Both the position numbers and the translations under genes were made by a program. 64,000 nucleotides of DNA, from the NCBI RefSeq assembly GCF_900109355.1, contig NZ_FOBF01000006.1, positions 186,001 through 250,000 on the forward strand, read 5' to 3'. Numbering within the stretch: the first letter of the stretch is position 1; every line of letters starts with the position of its first letter. The stretch comes from Nonomuraea pusilla (GTDB lineage: Bacteria > Actinomycetota > Actinomycetes > Streptosporangiales > Streptosporangiaceae). Shown piece by piece: positions 1 to 7,845 of this stretch. The notes below the pieces were generated by a model. It was not told the DNA's origin, did not search any database, and was given only the letters and a program-made list of their open reading frames with translations.

Positions 1-123
1 AAGGACAAGCTGGGCGTGGGGCCGCGCCTCGACGCCCCGGCCGAGGCTCCGGCTCCCGTCGCGGCCGCCGCGCCGTCCTCGGGCCGTGGCTCGAAGTCCA
101 CCCCGAAGCCGGGTGACGTCTGA
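1..123 (+). CDS. recA: RecA C-terminal end (partial)
   Basis: This is the last 40 codons of the recombinase RecA; the rest lies before the window. The reading frame starts KDKLGVGPR and ends in a stop at 121-123. The KLGVGP stretch is typical of the end of the conserved RecA core. It is followed by an alanine/proline/serine-rich tail of about 30 residues, as is usual in actinobacterial RecA. The call is supported by the next gene, which ends in a RecX domain, since recX directly follows recA in most actinobacteria. The gap to recX is 11 bp, so the two are probably cotranscribed. Confidence 0.88.
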   Translation, partial: KDKLGVGPRLDAPAEAPAPVAAAAPSSGRGSKSTPKPGDV

Positions 124-134
124 TCGATCGCCGC

Positions 135-3100
135 ATGAGTGACACGGACTCGTCGCAGGCGCCCCAGGGCCGCACCTGGGGCGCCCGGCGTGACCAGGCC
201 ACGGGCGCGTCCTCGTCCGGCTGGCCGTCGGTGGAGGAGTGGCGCGAACACCGCAACCGCCTCCGCACCACCCTCTCTCCCGAGGAACCCCACCCCGCCA
301 CCGCGCCCAGCGGGCACACCGCCGCATCCGGCCCCTCCTCCAACGACGCCCCCAGGGAGGCGCCGCCGGAACCCGTGTACGGGAAGGCACCCCTCGACTC
401 TCCCAACCCCCAGCACGGCGACAACGCACAGACTTCGCAGGCGCCTCGGCACGCCGAGGCGCAGGAGACCGCGGAGGCCGTCGCCGACGCGAACGCGCAC
501 CCTCCATCCCCGCACCTCACACCCGGCAGGGCGCCGACCGCTCACGCCGAGCGCTCGCACACCGACACGCCGCCCCTTCGGCCCGACCAGGGCGGCCCGC
601 TCGCAGACGCGCAGTCGGCCCTGCCCGAGTCGGCACGCGCTGACGCGCGGTCCGCCGTGACCCAGCCTGCACGCGCCGACGCGCAGTCCGCCCTGCCCCA
701 GCCCTCACGTGCTGATGCGCGGTCCACGCTGCCCGAGCCGTCGCGCATTGATGCGCCGCCCCCTCTGCCCGAGCCTCCGCACACCGGCGCGCGGCCCGCC
801 CTGGTCGGGCCTGCGCATCCTGACGCGCCGCCCAGCCCGCCCGAGACCCAGTACGCCCATATGTCGCCCACCCGGAGCACAGAGCGAGAAGCGATCGCTC
901 CCTCTCGCCCTGAGAACCGGGCCGGCGATGAGGTGTCCGGCGACAGCGTTGCGCCGGGGCGCGGCGCCGATGAGCCCGGCGACTCCTGGCGTTCCCGTCA
1001 GGAGGAGACGGGCACGACCCCGGAGACCGGGGAGACGGCCACGGGGTGGCGCGGGTGGGGCGCCGAGACTTCGGCCCCGTGGCGTCCGGCGAACATGCCT
1101 GACTGGAGCTTCGACGGGCCCGGCTCCGGTGACACCGAGCAAGCGGGCGCCTGGACCCCTGCCTGGACTCCTCCATGGAGCCGCGACCTGACTTCCCCGA
1201 GCACGCCGGATCGAGACGTCCACCCCGGGCCATCCCGGAACGCGGCCCAAGAGGAACCCCAGAGCACCGAGCCGGAGAAGGCAAGGAAAGCCAGGTCGAA
1301 GAGAGCCGGCAAGACCGGGGCGAAGAATGCCCAAAGTGCGGGCGCCCAGGACGCCCAAGGCCGTGCAGCAGGGGATGTTCAGGGTGCCGGGGTGGAGGAC
1401 GCCCGAGGTGCTGTGGCAGGGGATGTCCAAGGTACCGGGGTGGAGGACGCCCGAGGCGCTGCGGTAGAGGATGCCCAAGGCGTTGGGGCGGAAGACGTCC
1501 GAGGTGCTGCGGCGGGGGCAGCCGCAGGTCCTCGGGTGGAGAGAGCGCAGGTCGCAGGCTCGGAGGAGCCGCGGGGCGGTCGTTCAGAGCCGCCGTGGAA
1601 GACCAGGCCGGATCCCATCTGGAACTGGCCCCAGCAGCTCAGCCGCCCAGGGTCCGCCAGCCGCTCCGAGGCGCTGGGCGACGAGCCGTCCTCGGCTGCG
1701 TCACCCCTGTTCGGAGCGTGGGGTGGGGGCCAGGACGCCGGCCGCCCATCGGCCGGCAGTTCGCCGAGCGACGGCTCAGCGAGCGACGGCCCGCCCAGCG
1801 TTGATCCAGGCAGCGGCGGCCTGCCCAGCGTTGATCTAGCGCCTAGTGGTGGTACAGGGAGCGGCGGCACAGTGGGCGGCGGCTCGGGGTCGAAACGTCC
1901 TCGGCGTACGGCGCGAGGGGCCAGGAAACGCCAAGCTCCGGAGGACCGCGAGGCATCGCAAGAGCGTCCAGCATTCGAGTGGCCGGCCACCGTGCTGAAG
2001 GGACCTGCCGCTGTGTCCGAAGAGCCGGCCGCCGCCTCCGGAGGGCTTGAGGCGACACCGGAAGGCCATGCCACCGGGTTGGAAGGGTCGGCGACGGTGT
2101 TGGAAGGCCGTACCGCCAGGTTTGAGGGGGCGGGCGACGGGTTGGAGGCGGTTGAGACCGGGTGGGAACGGCCTGCAGCCGGGTTGGAAGCACCGGCTGT
2201 CGGGTTGGAACGTAGTACCCCCAGGTTCGAAGGGGCAGCCGACGCCTCCGAAGGGTCCGAGACCGGGCCGGAAGGGACGGCCGCCGTGTCGGAAGGCCGT
2301 ACCACCAGGTTTGAAGGGGCGGCTGACGGCTCGGAAGGGTCTGAGGCCGGGTCGGAAGGGCCTGCCGCCGCGTTGGAAGGGGCGGGCGACGGGTTGGAGG
2401 CGTTTGAGACCGGGGCGGAGGGGGCTGAGACCGAGCCGGAAGGGTCTGCAGCCGGGTTGGAAAGGGCGGCGACCGGGCTGGAAGCGTCGGGCGAGGTGTT
2501 CGAAGGGGCGCCCGCTGTGGGGCAGGCGGTTGAGCCAGGCGGTGAGCATCGGTCTTCTGGCTGGCTTTCGGATGCCGATCCGGCGTACGGGGAGTTCGGT
2601 GGAGCCGAGTCTGGGCGGCGGAAGGCCAAGGGCGGGAGGCGTCGGGCTGGAGGGGGCAGGCGGCGCGGGTGGTCGCCTGACGAGTCCGACGCGGAAGGCC
2701 CGTCCGGGAGGTCATGGGGCAGTTCGTCCGTCAGTCCGTCCGAGGGGCGGGCCAGCGGCTCGGCTGGGGATTCCTCTGATGGCCGGGGCGGTGGGGTGGC
2801 CGAGCGTTCGTCTGGGGGCTCGCGTGATGGTGGTGATGCTGATCCGGAGGCGGTTGCCAGGGCGATCTGTCTCAGGTTGCTCACCATGGCGCCCAAGACG
2901 CGCGCTCAGCTCGCGGAGGCCATGCGCAAGCGGGGCGTTCCGGAGGAGGCGGCGGAGGCGGTGCTCAACCGGTTCACGGAGCTGGGGTTCATCAACGACG
3001 AGGCGTTCGCCGAGGCCTGGGTGGAGTCCAGGCACCACGGACGCGGGCTGGCCCGCCGCGCTCTGGCCGCCGAGTTGCGGCACCGGGGCGTCGACCGTGA

Positions 3101-3329
3101 CACCGTGAACGAAGCCGTCGAACGGCTCGAACCCGACCAAGAGGAGGAGACCGCCCGCCGCCTGGTGGAGCGCAAGCTGGCCTCCACCCGGTCGCTCGAC
3201 CCCCAGGCCCGTACGCGCAGGCTGGCGGGCATGCTCGCCAGGAAGGGGTACCCCTCGGGGCTGGCGTTCCGGGTCATCAGGGAGGCGTTGGAGCAGGAGG
3301 GGGTCGAGGTGGAGGACGACTTCTCTTGA
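135..3329 (+). CDS. recX: RecX regulator with a giant repetitive N-terminal extension
   Basis: RecX binds RecA filaments and limits recombinase activity. The recognisable RecX domain is only the last 170 or so residues (from about residue 895, DADPEAVARAICLRLL), with the usual three-helix repeats: GVPEEAAEAVLNRFTELGFINDEAFAEAW-type, then HRGVDRDTVNEAV, then RKGYPSGLAFRVIREAL. Typical RecX is about 150-280 aa, whereas this frame is 1064 aa. The first 890 residues are Pro/Ala/Glu/Gly-rich, look disordered, and contain three separate tandem arrays with periods of 12, 8 and 7 residues. The frame stays open throughout with no stop, and the only start close behind recA is the ATG at 135. An internal start close to the RecX domain cannot be excluded. 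Confidence 0.85.
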   Translation: MSDTDSSQAPQGRTWGARRDQATGASSSGWPSVEEWREHRNRLRTTLSPEEPHPATAPSGHTAASGPSSNDAPREAPPEPVYGKAPLDSPNPQHGDNAQTSQAPRHAEAQETAEAVADANAHPPSPHLTPGRAPTAHAERSHTDTPPLRPDQGGPLADAQSALPESARADARSAVTQPARADAQSALPQPSRADARSTLPEPSRIDAPPPLPEPPHTGARPALVGPAHPDAPPSPPETQYAHMSPTRSTEREAIAPSRPENRAGDEVSGDSVAPGRGADEPGDSWRSRQEETGTTPETGETATGWRGWGAETSAPWRPANMPDWSFDGPGSGDTEQAGAWTPAWTPPWSRDLTSPSTPDRDVHPGPSRNAAQEEPQSTEPEKARKARSKRAGKTGAKNAQSAGAQDAQGRAAGDVQGAGVEDARGAVAGDVQGTGVEDARGAAVEDAQGVGAEDVRGAAAGAAAGPRVERAQVAGSEEPRGGRSEPPWKTRPDPIWNWPQQLSRPGSASRSEALGDEPSSAASPLFGAWGGGQDAGRPSAGSSPSDGSASDGPPSVDPGSGGLPSVDLAPSGGTGSGGTVGGGSGSKRPRRTARGARKRQAPEDREASQERPAFEWPATVLKGPAAVSEEPAAASGGLEATPEGHATGLEGSATVLEGRTARFEGAGDGLEAVETGWERPAAGLEAPAVGLERSTPRFEGAADASEGSETGPEGTAAVSEGRTTRFEGAADGSEGSEAGSEGPAAALEGAGDGLEAFETGAEGAETEPEGSAAGLERAATGLEASGEVFEGAPAVGQAVEPGGEHRSSGWLSDADPAYGEFGGAESGRRKAKGGRRRAGGGRRRGWSPDESDAEGPSGRSWGSSSVSPSEGRASGSAGDSSDGRGGGVAERSSGGSRDGGDADPEAVARAICLRLLTMAPKTRAQLAEAMRKRGVPEEAAEAVLNRFTELGFINDEAFAEAWVESRHHGRGLARRALAAELRHRGVDRDTVNEAVERLEPDQEEETARRLVERKLASTRSLDPQARTRRLAGMLARKGYPSGLAFRVIREALEQEGVEVEDDFS
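606..857 (+). repeat. 36-bp tandem array inside recX (12-residue units)
   Basis: Seven consecutive 12-residue units follow each other exactly in frame (residues 158-241 of the RecX extension). They begin DAQSALPESARA, then DARSAVTQPARA, DAQSALPQPSRA, DARSTLPEPSRI, and become more diverged towards the end. The first four units are clearly related at DNA level; the last three keep only the Asp-Ala/Pro spacing. This suggests an old array in which drift has followed expansion. Confidence 0.8.
1350..1517 (+). repeat. 24-bp tandem array inside recX (8-residue units)
   Basis: Seven 8-residue units lie in frame (residues 406-461): DAQGRAAG, DVQGAGVE, DARGAVAG, DVQGTGVE, DARGAAVE, DAQGVGAE, DVRGAAAG. 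The alternation of two unit types (VAGDVQGxGVEDARGA) points to a 48-bp higher-order repeat. The array is unrelated in sequence to the 36-bp array upstream and the 21-bp array downstream in the same gene. Confidence 0.82.
1992..2516 (+). repeat. 21-bp tandem array inside recX (25 heptads)
   Basis: Residues 620-794 can be cut into 25 back-to-back heptads of the form x-x-E-G-x-x-x, for example GLEGSAT, VLEGRTA, RFEGAGD, GLEAVET, RFEGAAD, GSEGSEA. Glu is nearly invariant at position 3 and Gly, Arg or Ala at position 4. The pair RFEGAGD/RFEGAAD recurs three times, so longer blocks were also duplicated. The spacing does not look like a coiled coil because hydrophobic residues do not recur at positions a and d. 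A flexible acidic linker is more likely. Confidence 0.85.
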
Positions 3330-3588
3330 CGGCTCCTGCCGACGACTTCTCCTGTGAGGTTTCTCCGGGCCGGGCGGTGGTCGGGGGAGGTGTTCGCGGG
3401 GTGGCGGGCTGCCCGGTTCTCCTGGTTGGGTGGTGTTCGCGGGGCGGTCGACTGCGTGGTTCTCCTGACCGCGGGGTGGTCGGGGGAGGTGTTCGCGGGG
3501 CGGCGGGCTGCCCGGTTCTCCTGGTTGGGCGGGGGCAGGGGAGACGTTCGCGGGTGGTGGACTGCGTGTTCTTCTTGTGCGGCAGAGG
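3330..3588. repeat. Intergenic 99-bp repeat, recX/HxlR gap
   Basis: Between the recX stop and the HxlR stop lies non-coding, G/T-rich DNA. A segment at 3377-3430 recurs at 3476-3529 with a spacing of 99 bp and almost no mismatches (core GGTGTTCGCGGGG...GGCTGCCCGGTTCTCC). Shorter related pieces with TTCGCGGG and GGACTGCGT occur at about 3433-3466 and 3543-3575. No convincing gene or terminator was seen here. Confidence 0.7.
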
Positions 3589-4086
3589 TCAGGGGGATGG
3601 GGTCTGGGTGCGTTCGTATGCCTCCTGGAGGAGTTGGGAGGCGCGCGGGCGGTCGGGGTCGGGGCGGGGGATGCCGAGGTGGGTTTCGCGGAGTTCGTCC
3701 ATCAGGTCTTCCCAGAGGGGTGGGCCGGCCTGTTCGAGCAGGCGGGCCCGGACGCCCAGCTCCGGCGTGGTCGGCCGGTGCCGCAGCCCCCACGAGCCGA
3801 GCACCGCCATGATCGGGACCGTCTGGATGCCCGCCTCGGTGAGGCTGTAGGTGCCTCGCCGGCCGCGTCCCCCTTCCTCGTGGGTCAGGAGCCCCCCGGC
3901 GACGAGGGATTTGAGCCGGCTGCTGAGGATGTTGGAGGCGATGCCCTCCTCCGAGTGGGCGAGCAGGTCACGGAAGTGCCGCCGCCCCCCGAAGATCACG
4001 TCTCGCAGGACGATGAGGCTCCACCGGTCCCCGAGTGCCTCCACGGCGGCGTTGATCGCGCACCCCGATCGCGGTTCGTCTCGCAT
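3589..4086 (-). CDS. HxlR-type winged-helix transcriptional regulator
   Basis: HxlR family proteins are small DNA-binding regulators, often of redox- or metabolite-linked genes. The start region MRDEPRSGCAINAAVEALGDRWSLIVLRD carries the family hallmark Cys followed by GDRW-LIVLRD. The winged helix follows (HFRDLLAHSEEGIASNILSSRLKSLVAGGLL). The ATG at 4086 is preceded by AGGAGG at good spacing; an in-frame GTG at 4122 would add 12 residues and overlap an operator half. The protein is 165 aa, a little longer than most, with a C-terminal helical tail. It diverges from the RibD/DHFR-like gene at 4192 and probably controls it and itself. Confidence 0.9.
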   Translation of the reverse strand: MRDEPRSGCAINAAVEALGDRWSLIVLRDVIFGGRRHFRDLLAHSEEGIASNILSSRLKSLVAGGLLTHEEGGRGRRGTYSLTEAGIQTVPIMAVLGSWGLRHRPTTPELGVRARLLEQAGPPLWEDLMDELRETHLGIPRPDPDRPRASQLLQEAYERTQTPSP

Positions 4087-4101
4087 GGACGTCCTCCTCA
4101 A

Positions 4102-4122
4102 GTGATTGCATTCGGCAACCAC
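4102..4122. promoter_or_regulatory. HxlR operator candidate 1
   Basis: A 21-bp inverted repeat, GTGATTGC-N5-GCAACCAC, has one mismatch between its 8-bp arms. It lies 16 bp upstream of the HxlR ATG. It matches operator 2 in arm sequence and arm spacing, so both are probably bound by the same dimer. Binding here would block the regulator's own gene (inference). Confidence 0.65.
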
Positions 4123-4142
4123 CTAGTCTAGGCTCCTCCCCG

Positions 4143-4163
4143 GTGATTGCAATTCGCAATCAC
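4143..4163. promoter_or_regulatory. HxlR operator candidate 2
   Basis: A perfect 21-bp inverted repeat, GTGATTGC-N5-GCAATCAC, lies 28 bp upstream of the reductase start. It is 41 bp from operator 1, about four helical turns, which places both sites on the same face of the DNA. This arrangement fits paired binding of an HxlR dimer in a divergent promoter region. Confidence 0.7.
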
Positions 4164-4191
4164 TTGAGGGTGTGAAGGCAGGAGGCCTCGC

Positions 4192-4836
4192 ATGTCCCGC
4201 GTCAGGGTCCACAACTTCTCCGTCTCCCTCGACGGCTTCGCCACCGGTGAGGGGCAGAGCCTGGAGGCTCCCTTCGGCCACGCCGGCGAGCGGCTCCACC
4301 AGTGGTTCTTCGGCACCCGTGCGTTCCACGCCATGCGTGGCGAACCCGGTGGCGGCGCCGGCGTCGACGACGCCCTGGCCGGTACGTGGGGCGACGGCAT
4401 CGGTGCGGAGATCATGGGCCGCAACAAGTTCGGGCCGCAGCGTGGCCCGTGGGAGGACCACGAGTGGACCGGCTGGTGGGGGACGAACCCTCCGTTCCAC
4501 ACGCCGGTGTTCGTCCTCACCCACCACCCCCGGCCCCCGCTGGAGATGGAAGGGGGCACCACGTTCCACTTCGTGGACGCCACCCCTGAGGAGGCGCTGC
4601 GCCAGGCCCGTGAGGCCGCGGGCGGCCTGGACGTCAGGATCGGCGGCGGCCCGAGCACGGTCCGCGCGTTCCTGGCCGCGGACCTGGTCGACCACCTGCA
4701 CGTCGTCGTCGTCCCGATCGTCCTGGGGCGCGGCGAGCGGCTGTGGGACGGCCTCGAAGGGATCGAGGACCGCTTCCACATCGAGTCCGTGACCACCCCC
4801 GGTGGCGTCACGCACGTGACCTTCACCCGGCCGTAG
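4192..4836 (+). CDS. RibD/dihydrofolate reductase-family protein
   Basis: This 214-aa protein belongs to the DHFR/RibD C-terminal fold, NADPH-dependent reductases of mostly unknown substrate. It starts VRVHNFSVSLDGFATGEGQ, the family's first strand and SLDGF motif. It contains EIMGRNKFGP and ends with the nucleotide-binding stretch DVRIGGGPSTVRAFLAADLVDHLHVVVVPIVLGRGERLW. AGGAGG lies 6 bp before the ATG. It is divergent from an HxlR regulator across two matching operators, the usual setting for inducible stress-response reductases. The true substrate cannot be read from the sequence, and it is not likely to be the housekeeping folate enzyme. Confidence 0.9.
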   Translation: MSRVRVHNFSVSLDGFATGEGQSLEAPFGHAGERLHQWFFGTRAFHAMRGEPGGGAGVDDALAGTWGDGIGAEIMGRNKFGPQRGPWEDHEWTGWWGTNPPFHTPVFVLTHHPRPPLEMEGGTTFHFVDATPEEALRQAREAAGGLDVRIGGGPSTVRAFLAADLVDHLHVVVVPIVLGRGERLWDGLEGIEDRFHIESVTTPGGVTHVTFTRP

Positions 4837-4949
4837 GCTCGGCCGGCGGGGCGTGGGCTCCACGCCGCCGTCCGACTGTGACGTCCCGCGTCGTCGTCAC
4901 GACGGCGCCTCGGCTTCCGCCTGGCGGCGGAGCGGAAAGGCTGACAGAC

Positions 4950-5756
4950 ATGCCAGAAGACATCACGTCCGTACACATCACCTCGAAGGACGGCACGACC
5001 CTAGCCGTGGACACGGTCGGGGAGGGCGCGCCGGTGATCCTCGTCGGGGGCGCGTTCAACGACCGTTCGACCGTGGCCGCGCTCGGGGCGGAGCTCGCGC
5101 CGCGGTTCAGCGTCGTGACCTACGACCGCCGCGGCCGCGGGGGCAGCGACGACAGGAGCGGCGACTACCTGGTCGCCAACGAGGTGGACGACCTGGCGGC
5201 GGTCATCGCGCACGCCGGCGGGCGGGCCTCGGTGTTCGGTCACTCCTCCGGCGCCGTTCTCGTGCTGGAGGGGGCCATGCGCGGGCTGCCGATCGACCGG
5301 GTCGCGGTCTACGAGCCGGCGTACCGGGCCGCCGAGGACGCCCCGGGGCCGGCGGCCGACCTCTACGACCGGCTCAAGGCCCTGGTCGCCGCGGGTGACC
5401 GCGACGGCGCGGCGGAGGTGTTTCTGCGCGAGGCGGTCGGCGTCCCTGACGGCGTGATCGCCGGGATGAGGAGCGGCGAGGCGTGGCCGTTCCTGACCGG
5501 CAAGGCTCCGAGCCTGCCGTACGACGTGCTGCTCAGCACGCCCTGGCAGGTGATGCCCTTCGACCGGCTCGCCCGGATCGGCGTCCCCGTGCTGGCGGTC
5601 TACGGCGACCGAACGGCGCCGGGCCTGGCGGAGGCGACGCGGGCGGTCGCGGCCACGGTGCCCGGCGCCGAGCTGAAGGTGATGGAAGGGGAGGACCACG
5701 CGGTGCTGCAGCGGCCGGCGGGGCTGGCCGGGATCCTCGCGGACTTCTTCGGCTGA
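4950..5756 (+). CDS. Alpha/beta hydrolase
   Basis: A 268-aa alpha/beta-fold hydrolase. The oxyanion region reads GEGAPVILVGGAFNDRS and is followed by VVTYDRRGRGGSDDR. The nucleophile elbow is VFGHSSGAVL, with Ser at about residue 97. The C-terminal half has an acid loop (VLAVYGDRTAPG) and a catalytic His in EGEDHAVL. The ATG at 4950 has GGAAAGG upstream, and the longer open frame to the left lacks similarity. It lies 113 bp after the reductase on the same strand and may share its control. Substrate unknown. Confidence 0.9.
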   Translation: MPEDITSVHITSKDGTTLAVDTVGEGAPVILVGGAFNDRSTVAALGAELAPRFSVVTYDRRGRGGSDDRSGDYLVANEVDDLAAVIAHAGGRASVFGHSSGAVLVLEGAMRGLPIDRVAVYEPAYRAAEDAPGPAADLYDRLKALVAAGDRDGAAEVFLREAVGVPDGVIAGMRSGEAWPFLTGKAPSLPYDVLLSTPWQVMPFDRLARIGVPVLAVYGDRTAPGLAEATRAVAATVPGAELKVMEGEDHAVLQRPAGLAGILADFFG

Positions 5757-6203
5757 ACCCCGAGGGGGCGGGAGCTCGCGGTCGGCGAAGGCGTGGCGGG
5801 CGGGCGCGCGGCGCGGTGGAGCACCGCCCTGGGTCAAGGGGGCTGTCAGGGCCGGAGTGCCTGTGGGCCGGGAGGTTCGCGCGCGATGGGGTGATCTTCG
5901 GGAGGCCGGTCGGTAAGACACGCTTGATGACGCGTTTGCTTGCTCGTGACCTGTTCGACGCATAACCTCGACGGCAGTGAGGAGTTACTCCGCGCAGCGG
6001 ATCGCCATACCGGTGAACGACGGACGTACGAGCTTGGTCGATCGAGACAGGCGAGGTGTCGGCTGTGCCAGCCGACGCCCGATCAGTCCTGGCTTGACGG
6101 CTGTCCAGGTACCGACACCGACAGGGCATTCCGTCACGGGCGTGTGACCCCTCCCGTTTTGAGACCGCCGTTGTGAGGACGACGCGAGGAGGGCGGGGCG
6201 CAC
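5757..6203. other. Non-coding leader region of rny
   Basis: No gene was found in this 447-bp gap. Open frames here have weak third-position GC bias and no recognisable product. At 6055-6079 there is a hairpin with 11-bp arms (GGTGTCGGCTG / CAGCCGACGCC, one G-U pair) and a 3-nt loop, about 125 bp before the RNase Y start. It has no T-run. It may be a terminator for the hydrolase transcript or a leader structure of rny mRNA. No strong -10/-35 pair was seen. Confidence 0.5.
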
Positions 6204-7820
6204 ATGGGGCCGCTGGTCGTGGTGCTGATGGTGGCGGTGCTCGTGCTCGCGTTCGGGATGGTCGCCGCGCTGCTCGTCGTCGTACGGCGCACCTCTGGCG
6301 GCGTCCCGCGCTCGGCCAGGCCCACCCCTGAGCAGGTGCAGGCCGTCCAGGACGAGCTGGAGCAGGCCCGCGAGGAGGCCAGGGAGATCCGCACCAAGGC
6401 GGAGTCCGACGCGGAGGAGATGCTGCGCAGGTCGGAGGCGGCGGCCGAGAGCGCGGCGCAGATGCGGCGGGAGGTCGAGGAGGAGAGCCGGATCCTGAAG
6501 TCCGAGCTCAAGGAGCTCCGTTCCGACCTGGAGCGCAGGGAGGCGCGGCTGGCCGAGCGGGAGCAGCGGCTGGACGAGGAGGCCAGGCGGCAGACCGAGC
6601 GTGACAGGAAGCTGGCCGAGACCGAGGTCGAGCTGGCCGACCGGCGTGAGGAGCTGCTCCAGGTCGAGGGCGAGCGGCGCGCCATCCTGGAACGGGTGGC
6701 GGGGCTGACGGCCGATCAGGCGAAGTCCGAGCTGGTCAAGGAGATCGAGAACCAGGCCAAGCGCGAGGCGGCGCTGATCATCAGGGAGATCGAGAGCCAG
6801 GCCCGCAAGGAGGGCGAGAAGCGCGCTACCAAGATCGTGACGCTGGCGGTGCAGCGGGTCGCGACGGAGCAGACGGCCGAGTCGGTGGTCAGCGTGCTGC
6901 ACCTGCCGGGCGACGAGATGAAGGGCCGCATCATCGGCCGCGAGGGCCGCAACATCAGGGCCTTCGAGTCGACCACGGGCGTGAACCTCATCATCGACGA
7001 CACCCCGGAGGCGGTGCTGCTGTCCTGCTTCGACCCGGTGCGCAGGGAGACGGCCCGGCTCACGCTGGAGAAGCTGGTGCTGGACGGCCGCATCCATCCG
7101 CAGCGCATCGAGGAGGCGCACGACCGCAGCCGCCAGGAGGTGCAGGACCTGTGCGCGCGGGCGGGCGAGGACGCGCTGGTCGAACTCGGCATCACCGACA
7201 TGCATCCGGAGCTGACGTTGCTGCTGGGCCAGCTCCGCTACCGGACGTCGTACGGTCAGAACGTGCTCAAGCACCTCATCGAGTCGGCGCACATCGCCGG
7301 CATCATGGCGGCGGAGCTGCGCCTCGACCAGACGCTGCTGAAGCGGTGCGCGCTGCTGCACGACATCGGCAAGGCGCTCACGCACGAGGTGGAGGGCAGC
7401 CACGCGCTGATCGGCGCGGAGATCGCCCGCAGGTACGGCGAGTCGGAGGACGTGGTGCACGCCATCGAGGCGCACCACAACGAGGTCGAGGTGCGCACGG
7501 TGGAGGCGGTGCTCACCCAGGCGGCCGACGCCATCAGCGGCGGCCGGCCGGGTGCGCGGCGTGAGTCGCTGGAGGCGTACGTCAAGCGGCTGGAGCGGCT
7601 GGAGGAGATCGCGCAGTCGTACGAGGGCGTGGAGAAGGTGTTCGCCATGCAGGCCGGGCGGGAGATCAGGGTGATGGTCAAGCCCGAGGCGATCGACGAC
7701 ATCCAGGCCCAGGTGATCGCGAGGGACGTCGCCAAGCAGATCGAGGAGGAGCTGACCTACCCGGGGCAGATCCGCATCACGGTGGTGCGGGAGTCGCGCG
7801 CCACCGAGTTCGCCCGCTGA
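6204..7820 (+). CDS. rny: Ribonuclease Y
   Basis: RNase Y is a membrane-anchored endoribonuclease that starts mRNA decay. All expected parts are present in 538 aa. There is an N-terminal membrane helix (residues 2-28, [23 protein letters not shown]). A long charged coiled coil rich in Glu/Arg runs from about 40 to 220. A KH domain has [10 protein letters not shown] followed by a strand ending NLIIDDTP. An HD domain has [21 protein letters not shown], and the C-terminal region has EAHHNEVE and [19 protein letters not shown]. The length is typical. In many actinobacteria this gene lies between recX and miaB, as here. Confidence 0.96.
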   Translation: MGPLVVVLMVAVLVLAFGMVAALLVVVRRTSGGVPRSARPTPEQVQAVQDELEQAREEAREIRTKAESDAEEMLRRSEAAAESAAQMRREVEEESRILKSELKELRSDLERREARLAEREQRLDEEARRQTERDRKLAETEVELADRREELLQVEGERRAILERVAGLTADQAKSELVKEIENQAKREAALIIREIESQARKEGEKRATKIVTLAVQRVATEQTAESVVSVLHLPGDEMKGRIIGREGRNIRAFESTTGVNLIIDDTPEAVLLSCFDPVRRETARLTLEKLVLDGRIHPQRIEEAHDRSRQEVQDLCARAGEDALVELGITDMHPELTLLLGQLRYRTSYGQNVLKHLIESAHIAGIMAAELRLDQTLLKRCALLHDIGKALTHEVEGSHALIGAEIARRYGESEDVVHAIEAHHNEVEVRTVEAVLTQAADAISGGRPGARRESLEAYVKRLERLEEIAQSYEGVEKVFAMQAGREIRVMVKPEAIDDIQAQVIARDVAKQIEEELTYPGQIRITVVRESRATEFAR

Positions 7821-7845
7821 CCCATCGACCGGCACGAACCCGGTG

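Noticed and set aside
1379-2896. Long open frame antisense to recX (about 505 codons, Ser/Pro-rich)
   Set aside because: It only mirrors the repeats of the recX frame, has no recognisable domain, and such antisense frames are expected in very GC-rich repetitive DNA.
5940-6176. Small open frame before rny
   Set aside because: Weak third-base GC bias, no good start or ribosome-binding site, no recognisable product.
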